Source: Lunularia cruciata
Taxonomy: Eukaryota > Streptophyta > Marchantiopsida > Lunulariales > Lunulariaceae
Direction of reading: 5' to 3'
Assembly (NCBI GenBank): GCA_948567375.1
Contig: OX419758.1
Span: 3,167,001 to 3,231,000 of the forward strand
Length of the DNA: 64,000 nucleotides
This document shows, piece by piece, positions 8,036 to 19,635 of the stretch. How positions within the stretch are numbered: position 1 is the first letter of the stretch; every line of letters starts with the position of its first letter. Both the position numbers and the translations under genes were made by a program. A model generated the notes under the pieces. The model was not told the origin of the DNA, ran no database searches, and was given only the letters and a program-made list of their open reading frames with translations.

Positions 8036-10500
8036 GGAGGAGCCTATTGCCTCAACAAGGGATTAAAGTTGTATATTGATATTTCATTCAAGAATCAAAC
8101 AAAAGATCCACAAGTTGCAAATGTCAAATGTTGAAAAAGCATTGCAATTTGTGGTTTTTGATGGAGAAAATACATCAAATTCATGATCTTCACCATGAGA
8201 TGTCATTGAAGTGGAGAAAGACATCACATTTTTAGTCCAAAAATGAGGTCAAGATTTGGATGCAATGTGGTCCATGTTGTCAAATGAACCAAATCCCATT
8301 CTGGCCAAAAATCTAGATGCAAACATTGCACATGTATTGTCCTACACCACAAAAGAGTGCAATTATGAAGAAGCATCTCAATTGAAGTGACAAGTTTAAG
8401 AAGTCTATGCACAAGTTACCAACATCAAAATATTCTGATTGGCTTATGATGTAAGGTCTGAAGAAGTCTACTCCAATAATTTGCAACTCTATAGTTACTG
8501 GTCACACGCAAGAGAGCAACGTGTGGTCATTTGGTTGCTCTCAATTGTCCAAGAAGTAGTTAGAATAGTCTCCCAAAAAGATTGTGATGCATTAATATAT
8601 GATAGGTTGTACCTTTTTTTGCATTGAAGAGTGGCATGTGGTAGATGCTCTGACACTACTTTGGCCATATGTGAAATGGACTTCATGCAAGGACTTGGTA
8701 AGTAAGATGCTTGATATGTGCTACCTTAAAGTCAAATGTGAAAAACGTATCTGTAAGGTTGAAATGTTTCTTGTGCAAGGAACGTTTCATTGTCTCACAA
8801 GTGATGGTTGGTCAAATGTGAAAAATGAACCAATAATCCACTCATTGTTGGTTTCACCAAAAGCTAACCTCTTTCTTGAAGCTGTCAATATTGGTGAACA
8901 AGCACACAATTTAGAGTTCCTATTTGAGAACATGAGTTGTATTATAAAGAATACTCCTAGCAATGTTGTTTGGATGTGTAATGGACAATAATGCCGCAAA
9001 TAAGTTAACCTAGACAATGTTGGAGAGTTAGTACCCTTCAAAATATTTCCATGGTTGTGCATCTCATGGCCTTCATCTTTGTTGTAACAAAAGAAAAGTG
9101 GGATTAGGAGATTTATGATTATCTTGATAGGTACCCATTCTAATATGTAATAATATGGAGTTAGTAGACAAGTTAATAGAAGCTAATGAGTAAGTAGTCT
9201 AAGCTAAATATAGAAAGAAAGTAGAACTAGCCTAAGAATATGTTAGAAGCATCAAGAAAGTTTGTGGGTAGATATTCTAGAAGCACACAAGAAGCTTCTT
9301 GGTGAGAAACTTTTAGGAACTTTCCAAGAATAGAGTAACTTGTACATCAAGTAAATGACTAGCTTAGCTTGCACTATAAAGAAGGCATCACTTAGAAGGA
9401 ACATTCCTTGGAAGCTCCTTGGGAGTCTTGTATCTTTAAATATAAGAGCCAAGCTCAAACTAGACATTCAGAGTTTCCCTCACTTGAGAGTACTAATGTG
9501 ATTTTCCACTCCGATTTTCAATTCTCATATTTCTTTTCTTGGTCTTTTACATAGTATTTGTTGAAGTTTGTTGTTGCATGTAAAGATATTGTGAAATTCT
9601 TTAATAATTATCATTTCTCAAGAGAACAACTGCAAAAGGTGCTCAAAGATGCAAATCTTTGTAATCTTGTCACTTCAACTCCCACACAATAGTGCACTCT
9701 ACAATGTTTCTTTGTTTTTCTACTTGCAGTTGAGAAGATCATATACTTTTTGGTTAATGGCTGCAACTTTATATAAGTGGAACTGATGAATAGAAGGAGT
9801 CCAAGATGTTGATCCAATTACCATTTGCTCTGATGATTTTCCCACTCTTGAAGAAGAGTATTGCTATTCCGGAGCTGCTTGATGCTGCCATTCAATTCTA
9901 TCAATTTGATAGTGTACTGGTCAATGAGATATTTTGAACTTTGTAAGTTGGTTGATACATTCAATCATTTGCAGGTGATAACCACCAATGAAAGATTATG
10001 TTTGTTGAAATTGAATTAATCATGATTCAATTTTATGTATGGACATGCTCATGAAATTGGCTATCTTTTGGATCCAAAATATGTTCATCCAAGAATGCTT
10101 GACCTAATTCATATGATAATCAAGGATCAGATTTATACAAGTACACTTCAAGATTATCTTGTACCAATGCAAGATATGCATGAAGTTATGTACCAAGAGT
10201 ACACAAGTTTCCTATCTTTGCTTTACAATAGTTAGCTCAAACCACTACACCAATTGCCTTGCAAGTGCTCAAGGAATGCACCAAATTTTTTTGTGAGTTT
10301 TGGATGTCACAAGGGACTTAGCAACACGCTCTTCAAAAGCTAGCTCATTGTATTTTCACATTGGTGATATCACTTGTTGCTTTTGAACAAAATTTCTCCA
10401 TGTTTGGTTTCACTCAAAATTATGGAATTGCTTTTGCTAACATGAAGCTAGTGTACATCAAGACAAAAATTGTGCAATTTACCAAGCAAACATAAAAAAA
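8036..10500 (+). pseudogene. hAT-family transposase pseudogene (DUF659 / hAT dimerisation)
   Basis: The clearest open part (8,599-8,991) contains LTSDGWSNVKNEPIIHSLLV and FLEAVNIGEQAHN, typical of the DUF659 region of plant hAT transposases. After a frameshift comes YPSKYFHGCASHGLHL (about 9,030-9,080). Beyond the solo LTR (9,146-9,551) the protein resumes with YGHAHEIGYLLDPKYV (10,040-10,090) and YQEYTSFLSLLYN. The C-terminal dimerisation block is at about 10,250-10,490 (FWMSQGT, LQKLAHCIFTL, FEQNFSMFGF). A functional enzyme would excise the element with 8-bp target duplications. Many stops and frameshifts plus the LTR insertion make this copy dead. I see no BED zinc finger at the N-terminus. 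Confidence 0.85.
9146..9551 (+). repeat. Diverged solo LTR of the chromovirus family, inside the hAT
   Basis: It begins TGTAATAATATGGAG and ends GGTCTTTTACA, matching both ends of the LTR at 1,899-2,298, and shares internal blocks (CAGAGTTTCCCTCACTTG, GCTTAGCTTGCA, TATAAATA-like AAATATAAGAGCC). The flanking 5-mers TAATA and TAGTA are probably a decayed target duplication. It is more diverged than the LTR pair of the complete element and so marks an older insertion of the same family. Confidence 0.8.
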
Positions 10501-10831
10501 TTTGAGTACATTTCCAATAATGACTATTCATCCAAGGTTGAATTGATTTTTAATAGTTAGAATTGAATATGGCAAATTTTCAAATCATCCAAATTTTGCC
10601 TCAATGTAATACAGTCTTCAATTAGAGTACTTCTTGGTATACCATTATCTGAATGTACTATCAGTTGTATAGTGTACAATTATCCATCATTGAAATACTT
10701 ACCAAATATAAATGTTTTCAATAAAAAACCATAAAACCAGTGGTTTATTTATGGTTTTTTTTGGAATAAAATCATAGACCATTTTTATTTCTCTGATATA
10801 CACAAGAAAGGGTTCTTTCCAGCCTTAAAAC

Positions 10832-11290
10832 TACTATTAAGGGATAGTTTGCATGGAAGCAATATCTAAGAATGTTCATTAACAAACTTCTTTAAGAGAG
10901 ATGTGCACCGTATATACAAAAAGTGACTTATCAAGATATAAAAACTCCTCAAACTTATAATCTAAGAATTCTAATGCTATTCCGTATGTCACCAAAGGAT
11001 GTAATAAATATAAGAAAGAGAGTTTTATCAAGGGGACAATACCAAAGATAAAGGATGCAATACTCATGATATTATATTATATTCCTCTATTTGACTTAAT
11101 ATCGTATATTATTATAATTGAGTGTAATTTATAGTGTCACGTAATTGAACTTGTCTTTTACAACATACAACCTGAACACATTAGTCCGGTGGATAGCAAA
11201 ATCCTTTGCTATGCATCTATGAAATATAACAATCCACTCCTTTTGCCTTACAATCCCCCTCTAATCTAACAAAGACACCTAAACTCTTGA
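10832..11290 (-). pseudogene. Minus-strand LINE fragment (a): 5'-most preserved part
   Basis: Nucleotide alignment of the minus strand with the plus-strand copy at about 41,690-42,125 holds over several hundred bases. Examples are the CACTACATCCTATGGCA-type and ATGTCTTGATAGGTCA-type blocks and GGCTGCATGTTTTAGGAGAC with GGTTGTATGTTGTAAAAGAC. It decays toward 11,290 and is followed by an oppositely oriented LINE tail. No open frame remains. Confidence 0.65.
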
Positions 11291-11317
11291 ATGTAAAACG
11301 AATTTTGTAAGCTAGTG

Positions 11318-11459
11318 CCAATTATGGTGAGCTTATGCATCATTGGGGCTTAGCCCCATGTTACTTTTTTTTGTTTTTTGTCTCTCCCTTGAACGGCTTG
11401 ATGGGGTCTTCCCATCCTTCGGTTTTCCTACACGACCGCCTTTTCCCAATTATGGTGAG
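11318..11459 (+). mobile_element. Tail-only LINE insertion with 14-bp target-site duplication
   Basis: CCAATTATGGTGAG occurs at 11,318-11,331 and 11,446-11,459 on either side of a LINE tail (11,332-11,445). The insert holds the first hairpin with stop (TTGGGGCTTAGCCCCA), the pyrimidine tract, the second hairpin and ACGACCGCCTTTTC. It is a 5'-truncated retroinsertion. Confidence 0.85.
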
Positions 11460-11570
11460 AGAATTGGCAAGATGACAAAGCGCTATGGGGTCTTCCCATC
11501 CTTCGGTTTTCCTACGCGACCGCCTTTTCCCAATTATGGTGAGAGAATTGGCAAGATGACAAAGCGCTGG
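11403..11570 (+). repeat. 84-bp tandem duplication including part of the LINE tail
   Basis: The segment from GGGGTCTTCCCATCC to AAGATGACAAAGCGCT is present twice with an 84-bp period (starts at 11,403 and 11,487). Each unit carries the 3' half of the LINE tail plus the following 14-bp target repeat and about 25 bp of flank. The copies differ at only a few bases (CACGACC and CGCGACC), so this arose after the tail inserted. Confidence 0.9.
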
Positions 11571-11656
11571 AGGTTCTTAAAAGAGACCTTGGTTGATTGG
11601 CTGAATTGAAACGGGGGAGTACTTGTACTTGAAGTCTACAAATCATTCAGCATATG

Positions 11657-11750
11657 TGTTGGGGTTTAGCCCCATTTTACCTTTTTTTTCTCTCCGTTGT
11701 ACGGCTTGATGGGGTCTTCCCATCCTTCGTTTTTTCTACGCGGTCGCCTT
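11657..11750 (+). mobile_element. LINE tail copy
   Basis: Contains TTGGGGTTTAGCCCCA, a poly-T tract, TTGTACGGCTTGATGGGGTC and TACGCGGTCGCCTT. No clear target duplication. Confidence 0.85.
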
Positions 11751-12227
11751 CTGAGTGTTTCCTTTTCTCCTTTCCGTCTAGACTCCGGAATCGAAAACTT
11801 TCCAAAGCGGATCAGTCTTTCCAGTTGTGTAGCGTCGTCGCTTTACGTCACATGTCCTAAACTCCGTAGCATTTGAGAATCGACCCTCATTGATTTGTCA
11901 GGATGGTAGGATCTTCTGTAGGGTGCCTTCAAGTCATCTACATTTTCCTTTTGTCTACCTGGGGAAGCACAATTTGGATCTCATTGCGGTACGGTAATTT
12001 GTTTCTAGCTTCATTCGAATTGATTAGACATCCTCTTACATGCAGCCCGCGCTTCGTCCAAAGCTTGAAAGACTGCAAAATATGCAAAAGTACGATATTT
12101 TTAATCCTCAGTGAGAGCTACTGCAGTACGCCTCGAGAATCTAAACCGTCCGAATGTGTTATAAGTTTCGTTCTGCGTTTATCTTCTAACACGGAGTGAC
12201 TTGAGCAAGTAAATCTACCTTTGCAGA
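11751..12227. other. No gene recognised
   Basis: Short open stretches only (an open frame of about 98 codons at 11,903-12,199 has no familiar motif). It lies between two LINE tails in the same orientation. Confidence 0.5.
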
Positions 12228-12333
12228 CCTCATACAGACTATTGGGGCTTACCCCATGTTACCTTTTTTTCTCTCCCTTGTACGGCTTGATGGGGTCTTC
12301 CCATCTTTCATTTTTCATACGCGGTCGCCTTTT
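12228..12333 (+). mobile_element. LINE tail copy with a little upstream coding sequence
   Basis: CTCATACAGACTATTGGGG matches the last codons of the LINE frame at 159-177, followed by the stop hairpin with one base lost (GGGGCTTACCCC), the second hairpin region and ACGCGGTCGCCTTTTACCC. Confidence 0.85.
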
Positions 12334-12923
12334 ACCCTTTGCATAGAGAAAGAATAAATGGTAGCCAACCCGATGGAAAAGTTGGCAGTTTTTACAGTAT
12401 GGCCAAGGGATGGTGAATGGATTCACTTGATAGTGTGGACTCCTCCGCAACTTATCTTTGGAATCATTTCTCAGCTTGCTAACTATTGAGCCTTATTCGC
12501 TTCGTACACGATTAAACTCAATATGAGTCAAACAAGTACTCAATCCAAGAGGATTCATACCCAGCGTGATAGTGAGCTGAAGTTCCTGGTGTCTACCATA
12601 GCACCGACCCGACAATGGTTCCTAGAAACTACACTAGTTTGTGAATCACGGTTACATGTCACAAGATCGCGGTCAATTCGATCGCCAACAGTAAGATTGC
12701 CGGAGAAATTGAGGTCAAAAGTTCATTCCCAAGTGGACTGTGTCAAATTTGTTCTGATGAGAACAGACTGTGATTATGCAATTTGTATTTAAGGTTTTCA
12801 CTGGGCCACAATGTGAGGACGTACGCGTGCGATTGAAATTATATGACGATCTTTTAATACGATTATCTTAATGATCTTCTCGTGACACTGTACATGCTTT
12901 TGAAGAATCGAAAATATGTGTTC

Positions 12924-13022
12924 CCCAATTAGCCCCATTTTACCGTTTTTTGTCTCCTCCTTGTACGGGCTTGTGGTGGTGTGTTTCCATCCTTCGTGTT
13001 TTCTATGCGGTCGCCTTTTTCC
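12924..13022 (+). mobile_element. Degenerate LINE tail copy
   Basis: CCCAATTAGCCCCATTTTACC, GTCTCCTCCTTGTACGGGC and TTCTATGCGGTCGCCTTTTT. The left arm of the first hairpin is truncated and the second hairpin is mutated. Confidence 0.8.
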
Positions 13023-15066
13023 CAACAATGCTCACTGTAAAATCAAACTTCTCTACTGTAGAGTGCAAGAGTTCAAACCCCCTCCCTCGGTTCCGTTATG
13101 TACAGGAGTACCTCACACCTTCTATGGTTCCAGCATATGGGTTCATGGCCATTTCCGCGCACGGCGTTTCGCTCAGAACCACAGTGGAAGGTAGCGCTTT
13201 TACCTGTCTGGCTAAATCTCTTCCGTTTACCGCTTACCACGGAGTAACTCAAGGAAAAGTTGAAACATGAGAAACATAATTTCTCGTTTGCGCCGAAACC
13301 CCACGCGCGAAACTAGCCTAAAAGAACAAACATAAGAAATAGACTCTGTAGACAGAACATCTGGAACGAATTGTACGTGTGCGGATTCCGGCCACGTTGG
13401 ATCATGTAGCCTATATTTTTGGGCACACCGCTAACTTAGCAAAGATCTACGAGTTGGGAGACTCTGGAAACAGGAGTGCAAGCGAGAATATTACGCAGTA
13501 GGAAATCCAGGGACATGTGGTCGTGTGTTTAGCGGAATCATCTACCACGACCGGGAACTTGCAAAGATGCAAGGCTTGATCCATCCTTTTGAGGAAAATC
13601 TACATCTAGCGGTGGCTAGATATAAGAGTAGTTGACAAATTTGGCGACTTTGTCCCGACACTCGGGTTCGGGGATTGGTGAGATGGAGCGACGTCAACGG
13701 AAGGTGTGTCAGTGGAAGGTGTGTTCGTAGGGAAAGTTCCTGCTGACGTCAACGTGGTTAGTAATATTGTCGTTCACCTTGACTACTGTACATCAGTACA
13801 AGAAGCAATTTTGCTCTAAAGACCAAACAATCACCTGGTTTAACAAACCCATTATGAACAGGAAAGTGTAATTATGTGTTGCTGAGGTTAGTGTTGTTCT
13901 TCGAATCAATTGAAAATTATGCGACAGACAACCCCATGAATTCAGCGACTTCAAAGTTTCATACAAAGGTGATACTATTTTGGTTTCAAATTAGAAGTGC
14001 TATTGTTTAGAAAGCTATCTTAGGTGACTACTCAGCTTCATTGAGAATGGTAAAGAGAGTTGTTCTTTACTTATAGGAAGTGTTCAAAGTTGACAGTTAT
14101 GAATTCAGAATCTTGTCGCCTGTTATATTAAGTTCCCTTATTTTTCCCTCTCATTGGCCCAGCTTCATGCTTTTGACTTCAAGCTTATGGCAAGTGTCTT
14201 CATAATGCGTATATCTCGACACTTATGAATTCCGAACATTCCGAGCAGTCACTGGTTCCTTTCTTGTGAACCAATTAAGTCTGGTAAATGTCCAGTAAAA
14301 TTTCAAACTTGGGTGAATTCCTCCACTGTACAGCTAAACAAAATGAGACATGAAGTTGTTTCTGTCATTCGAGGACGGAAGCGGGCAGTCAGATCTGCAG
14401 TCCTTTCCTAAACAATATTGTATAGTACAAAGAGCCAGTATTCTCTCCAAATTGAAATTATTGTACAGCTGCGGCAGATAATGCCTGCTTCTGCAGTTTT
14501 GAAATTTGAAAACTCTTTTGGTGACCACAATGAATCGGCCTTACATGAAAGGAAGAATGTTTCCTTGGAAGACGGCACTTGTTATAAATACTCCACCGTA
14601 CTTCGGCGTACTTTAAGGTTTAATGGAACTAATCTTCTGTATTTATACAGAACACTGTACATCTGAATTGTGTGTCTCCTCGTATGCGTAGCTTGCGGTC
14701 TTACCGTTCAACGAATGCCCCTTATCACTATGGGAGTACGAGGACCATCTCTCTTGACTTCTGTTCTCGCTTTACACGTCCATTGGTCCATTGATGTGCA
14801 TCCAATTGGTAATACGGATTTTAAACCTTCAATAATATCATCAAATATTACCATACGGATAATTTGCCTTCGAGATCAGTTTTCTAATCTTACCACGGTC
14901 CACACTATCTGGTTTTGAACTCGACCAACAACGGTGATGGTATTAGGTAGGTTTGATCTATGTCCTCGTCGAACGAGACATTCCTCGGCTTCGTTGATTA
15001 TGAGTACTTCAATTGTCAATATTTCATCTCCTAATTCTTCAATCTTCAATATTTCATCTCCTAATT
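13023..15066. other. No gene recognised
   Basis: No coding region with recognisable motifs. Open stretches are under 110 codons and lack familiar domains. Just before the next LINE tail a 21-bp sequence starting TCAATATTTCATCTC is directly repeated (15,016-15,036 and 15,046-15,066). Confidence 0.5.
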
Positions 15067-15112
15067 GATGGGGTCTTCCCATCCTTCGTGTTTTCTACGC
15101 GGTCGCCCTTTT
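15067..15112 (+). mobile_element. 3' half of a LINE tail
   Basis: Starts exactly at the second hairpin (GATGGGGTCTTCCCATC) and ends ACGCGGTCGCCCTTTTC; the first hairpin is absent. It abuts the second of two 21-bp direct repeats. Confidence 0.85.
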
Positions 15113-16667
15113 CTACTCTCTCTCTTTATTCAATACGTTAATTAGGTTGTCCAGTGTTTGACTGCACTTCTTAATGTCTGAGTGATTCATAAAGCCTGCA
15201 CATGCAATGCCTAGGTGGTAATGTTTGGATATCATTCCACCGAGGTGTACCACTAAACAAGTTTTACCATTGTCTCCTGGTCGATGAGTTTGAGTACAGC
15301 ATGTGGTTCAGTCATAGCTCGTGGGTACTATAGATACTTAACTTTGTCGGTACACTAGTCATACATGGAATGAACGCAAGAAGAGCGGTTCAGTCATGCA
15401 CTAGTCACCAGCATGGAATGAACGCAAGAAAGAAAGAATCATGGGAAAAGCTTATTCAGTAATTCTGCTTTGAAAATGTTTTGCAAATTTTAATATTAGA
15501 AAACTACTTTCTCTCTCTGTGATTGCGAGCATTGTGCCTTGAACCTTACGATTACTGAAAGGACAGATGGACTGACTTAATGAATTTAGGGAGGCATTAG
15601 TACTTGAGGAATCATACGCCGTAGCACGAAGATATGTCTATTCAAGGACAGTGGGTTTTGATATGCTCTAGAGCGACTGTACATGACTGAACCTCAGTGT
15701 ATATTGCCCAAAGTATGAATAACCTCAGAGATCGTCTCTCTTGTCTCTTAGTCTCAGCACAGCTAGATTCAATGGAACAAATTTTGCCCAAATGTCACGA
15801 AGAGAGTTCGTGTGATAAACCAACTATTGAGCAGCTATCTGCGGATTTAACAGAAAGGCAGTTCATTAAGAGAAAACTGTATGTTAGACCAATTTTACAC
15901 TGCGCGTGACTACTAGAATTAGACTGAGTCGCAACACAAAACAGCTGAGCACCTGATGATGCTGCCAAGAACAGGTCATTTGAGCTCATCTTCTGCCGAA
16001 CTCTGATGATCCTGATTAGCATGTGCACTCCATACTGATTATCACGATCGGAGAACCACCGCCTCCGTAACACAACAGTATATTAGTCCTTTGTCGAAGG
16101 CCAAGGAACCAATAAAATCATCACTGTGGAATATACTACAATCGTTGGGGTTGGATAAACATTCGTCTCCATGCATAAGCATTTGCATTATAATAGTAAT
16201 TTCCAGCACTGCAACAGCTGCAAGATTTTGACATGTGCAGAACATGGTGTGCCCTAGGTTCCAGGTTGCGATTGTTGTACTATTTAAATCTCTTTTTGCA
16301 TTTGCTGAACCTGTGCGGGAGCACTTGGTTCATATAGACAATGCGGATAAGAACTTGTTGAGGTTGGGAAGAGGCATGCGTGCTCTGATTGATCTCTCGA
16401 CAGGCCAAAGCATCTCTAAATGCCAAGTTGGTCCCTTTATCCCATGCTCGCATACTTGGAGCTTGTCACTTAAATTGCTATTTGGATCTGTTTAGTAGTT
16501 TGCTGATAGATATTACACGAGCGAACACTGGTGATCCAGCTTGCACGTCTAACCTCTAATCCCGCAATCTAACGCACATAATCTAAGATGTATCCTGAAT
16601 TTCCTACTTATTATGATACCACATGGATACCTTTACTTTCTTGGACTAGAAACAGATACAGTATTCA
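15113..16667. other. No gene recognised
   Basis: Short open stretches only, for example 70 codons at 15,697-15,909 with no familiar motif. A 17-bp phrase including CATGGAATGAACGCAAGAA occurs twice around 15,365 and 15,412. Confidence 0.5.
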
Positions 16668-16793
16668 AGAGCAAGGGAAAAAAGAGGAAAGGCGACCGCG
16701 TGTGATAACAAGAAGGATAGGAAGATACCACCAAACCGTAAAAGGAAAAGACATAGGGTAAAATGGGGCTAAGCCCCAATAGAGCAAGGGAAA
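16668..16793 (-). mobile_element. Tail-only LINE insertion with 13-bp target-site duplication
   Basis: AGAGCAAGGGAAA flanks the insert (16,668-16,680 and 16,781-16,793). The 100-bp insert, read on the minus strand, starts exactly ATTGGGGCTTAGCCCC and ends GGTCGCC plus TTTCCTCTTTT. This is the cleanest example that the tail cassette by itself is an inserted unit. Confidence 0.93.
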
Positions 16794-19635
16794 CAGGAGT
16801 ACTGTTGTTCCACCATGTGCCATATCAAGTAAGGTGTCTAAAACCAGAGCATGCGAATCTTCTTTGTCTCGACTTAGCCAATGTTTCTAGAGTGTTCAGA
16901 TGTCAGTCAGTTCTTATACCAAGTATGATGTATATTATACAGTCCAGCATTAGTTTGAAGGAAATTGATATTTTCACATCCATTTACTACATTTTCACGA
17001 CTACGGCCAATAATTCTGAGTCCCCGCCAGGTTCAGCAATTCTAAAGTAGTAGACGTTCCACTATATGTTTTTGGTTTTCTCGTCTAGCCCAAATTTGGG
17101 AGTGGACTCTGAAATTTTGGGGTGGATTCCCAAGCATCTAGGTGGAAGCAGGTGGTGGAGCTCCAAGCAGGTGCTCTGATACTCATGGATAGTCATTCAT
17201 TCATCCGGATTCTGCATGCATTCTACATCCGGATTCTGCAATTCTTTTGGATTTTTAGTCACCACCAACTGTTGAAATTCCACTCACATCACTTTAAACA
17301 TCATCATCTTGTCCCATCCGTCAGTCAAGTGTCAACAAGTTCTTCCAAGTTCTACTTGTCTTTTTCAAGAAGATAAGGAAGTGCATGATTCTTCTAGGTT
17401 TGTATATCTTCTTCTTTGTACATAATAGCTATCCAAATAGTTAAAATGGGACACCATATTTCTATTGGTGCATGTCAAGACCAATAGAGAATGCCCTTGG
17501 ATTATCTATGTCAAATAAATGAATGTTTAGGAAATTTGGGAAGTTTGCTATGAAGCTTTAGGCGAGCTCCATGGATAATCACCCTTGATCAACTCCCCGC
17601 ATGACTTCCCTAAAAATTTTGGGGGAAATCAAGAGGATTTTTTTCTCTTAGTTTGCCCCAAAGTTCAAGACCAACTCTTATGGTGAATGCCAAGAAAATT
17701 CATAATTTTATGATGAACCACTTTTAGATGAGACCACAAGATCATTGTTTAACCAACATCTTGTCAATCAATTTTATTGAATCTCTAGCACTAGCATAAA
17801 ATTTTGGGATTGCTTAGATTCTTGACATAGAACATGAGATTCAAGAGACAATGATAGTTTGGTAGATTGAAGTTTTGAGAGAATAAAATTTGACCATCAT
17901 TTAATCAAAATCCTAACTTAATCCAAATCTAAATCTCTGATATTCAACTTCCTGATGTACTCTAAAGGTGCACCAAGCAAAAATAGGCTCTAATCTGAAC
18001 ACAATAACTAATGATGATCCTTTTTTTGTTGCATGTCATTATGCCATTGTGTAAAATCTTATTCTAGTCATTGTTTTGTAAAGGAAATTTTAGAATATTG
18101 TTTGTTGGACATCCTTAACTATGATATGAACCAAAAGTAATTCAATTTAAACAAATTCAATTCAACTTAGCTCAAAAAAATGCATGAATCTACATGAAAG
18201 TCTTTTAAACACCTCTTTATGTTATCCTAATCTTGAAGAAATGTTTGTACTCTACATGACTTCATACACGTGCTAAAAAATAAATATGGTTTGCTTCTCT
18301 TGTATCCCATGTCACTCTTGCAATTCTTCCTACTCCATTTCTCTCCCTACCTTTGAGAATCACAAGGGATTGGTTGAGGAAGTGAAGAAGAAGTACTTTG
18401 TTGATTCCCAAAAATTTATTCCTCTATATTAGAGCAATAATAAAGTGCAAATTTGGACAATCATTTTGTGTAATTGAGCAAGCAAAGTGAAAGTGATGGA
18501 GGAGATAGATGTTATTTAGCAATTTGGTGATTGGTTATATGTGGATGGAGAACATTTGGTACACGCATTAAGAACAAGGGGACAGGTTTAGGCATCAATC
18601 TTGTAAAATTGTCGAAAAGTATACCAACTTAGAATTCTCCAATTTCATGATGCAACTCAAAATCTTTGACAAGAGGTGTGGAAATATCAATTCCCTAATT
18701 TTCTTTTTTTCTTTTTTTTGGTTGTTTCTCTCTTGTGTTGGCTTTGGAGTTTAGGTTTTTCTTAGATTTGTGATACTTAGTATTATTGGTTTCAATAAGC
18801 AAAGAAATTAAGAGATCTACATTCTTCAACAACTAGATGTTGAGGTACTATTTCCTTTGATGATAAGATAATATATTTCAATGTTGTAAAGTTTGAAATC
18901 AAGATTCAATTAAGAATTTCACTTCCCAAAACACTTTATTGCTTATAAGAGAACATCATAAAGGGTTTGAAAAACAAGTTTATTGCTTTTTTAATGATCT
19001 AGTAAAGCATTTTGATCCAAGGTATATAATTCCTTGATGGTGTAGGTGTTGGGTACACAAAATTGCTTATGGAAGTGGTCCATTACCATACCATAAAATA
19101 TTTTACAAGTTTTTAGAAGGGAGATTTGTAAAATTTAGGGTAACAATGATGCCATATAAAAATTAATTAAGGTAAGTGCATTGAATTTGATGACATAGCA
19201 TTCTTGAAGTACAATTGAAATTAGCTGCATGTTCTATGGAAATCAAGAAGATGCATGCATGCATTCTCAAATGCAAATGTATGGGTATAGTGGTGGTGTC
19301 ACATTAGGAATGTGGTATAAATTGAGGCAACATTAGAGACAAAGTGTAACTTGAGGTAAATTTTGAATGGAGTGATGGAGTATGGTCTCTTGTCCAAATG
19401 CAATGCATCAAATCAGATCTAGTGTAGGTTCACTGAATTATGAGGAACTTCATTTGTGTAGAAGAAGAAAGTGATCCATATTCAAAAAGTATCAAGAAGA
19501 AAAGAAACTGGTTTCATTTGAAGTTGCATCACCATACCACAATTAAGTACCCATGGCCTATTTTGGATAGAAATCAAAAAAATCATTTGCTTGAGGATAC
19601 AACTTTCTCAAACAAAAGCAAAAGGGTGTTCCAAT
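16794..19635. other. AT-rich decayed region, no gene recognised
   Basis: The base composition becomes AT-rich after about 17.4 kb. ATCCGGATTCTGCA is repeated at 17,203-17,216 and 17,227-17,240. No domain can be read, but the sequence leads into a Harbinger transposase remnant and may include the 5' part of that element. Confidence 0.4.

Larger units (their letters stand above)
7782..10823 (+). mobile_element. hAT transposon (DUF659 type), decayed, inserted in the LINE
   Basis: The limits are set by where LINE sequence stops and resumes. The flanks carry an imperfect 8-bp duplication (GGTAAAAC at 7,774-7,781 and CTTAAAAC at 10,824-10,831). Hypothetical terminal inverted repeats are too diverged to define: the inner ends share only a loose ATGGTTTTTATTG-like motif near 7,795 and, inverted, near 10,745. 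It contains a broken hAT transposase and one solo LTR. Boundaries are good to about 10 bp. Confidence 0.65.

Noticed and set aside
11403-11570. Repeated units considered as a CRISPR-like array; also 30,113-30,278
   Set aside because: Only two or three adjacent units with no spacers; they derive from a retroelement tail in a plant genome.
13060-13110. Phrase GAGTTCAAACCCC considered as a tRNA T-arm
   Set aside because: No matching acceptor stem or anticodon arm upstream; no tRNA-like fold could be assembled.
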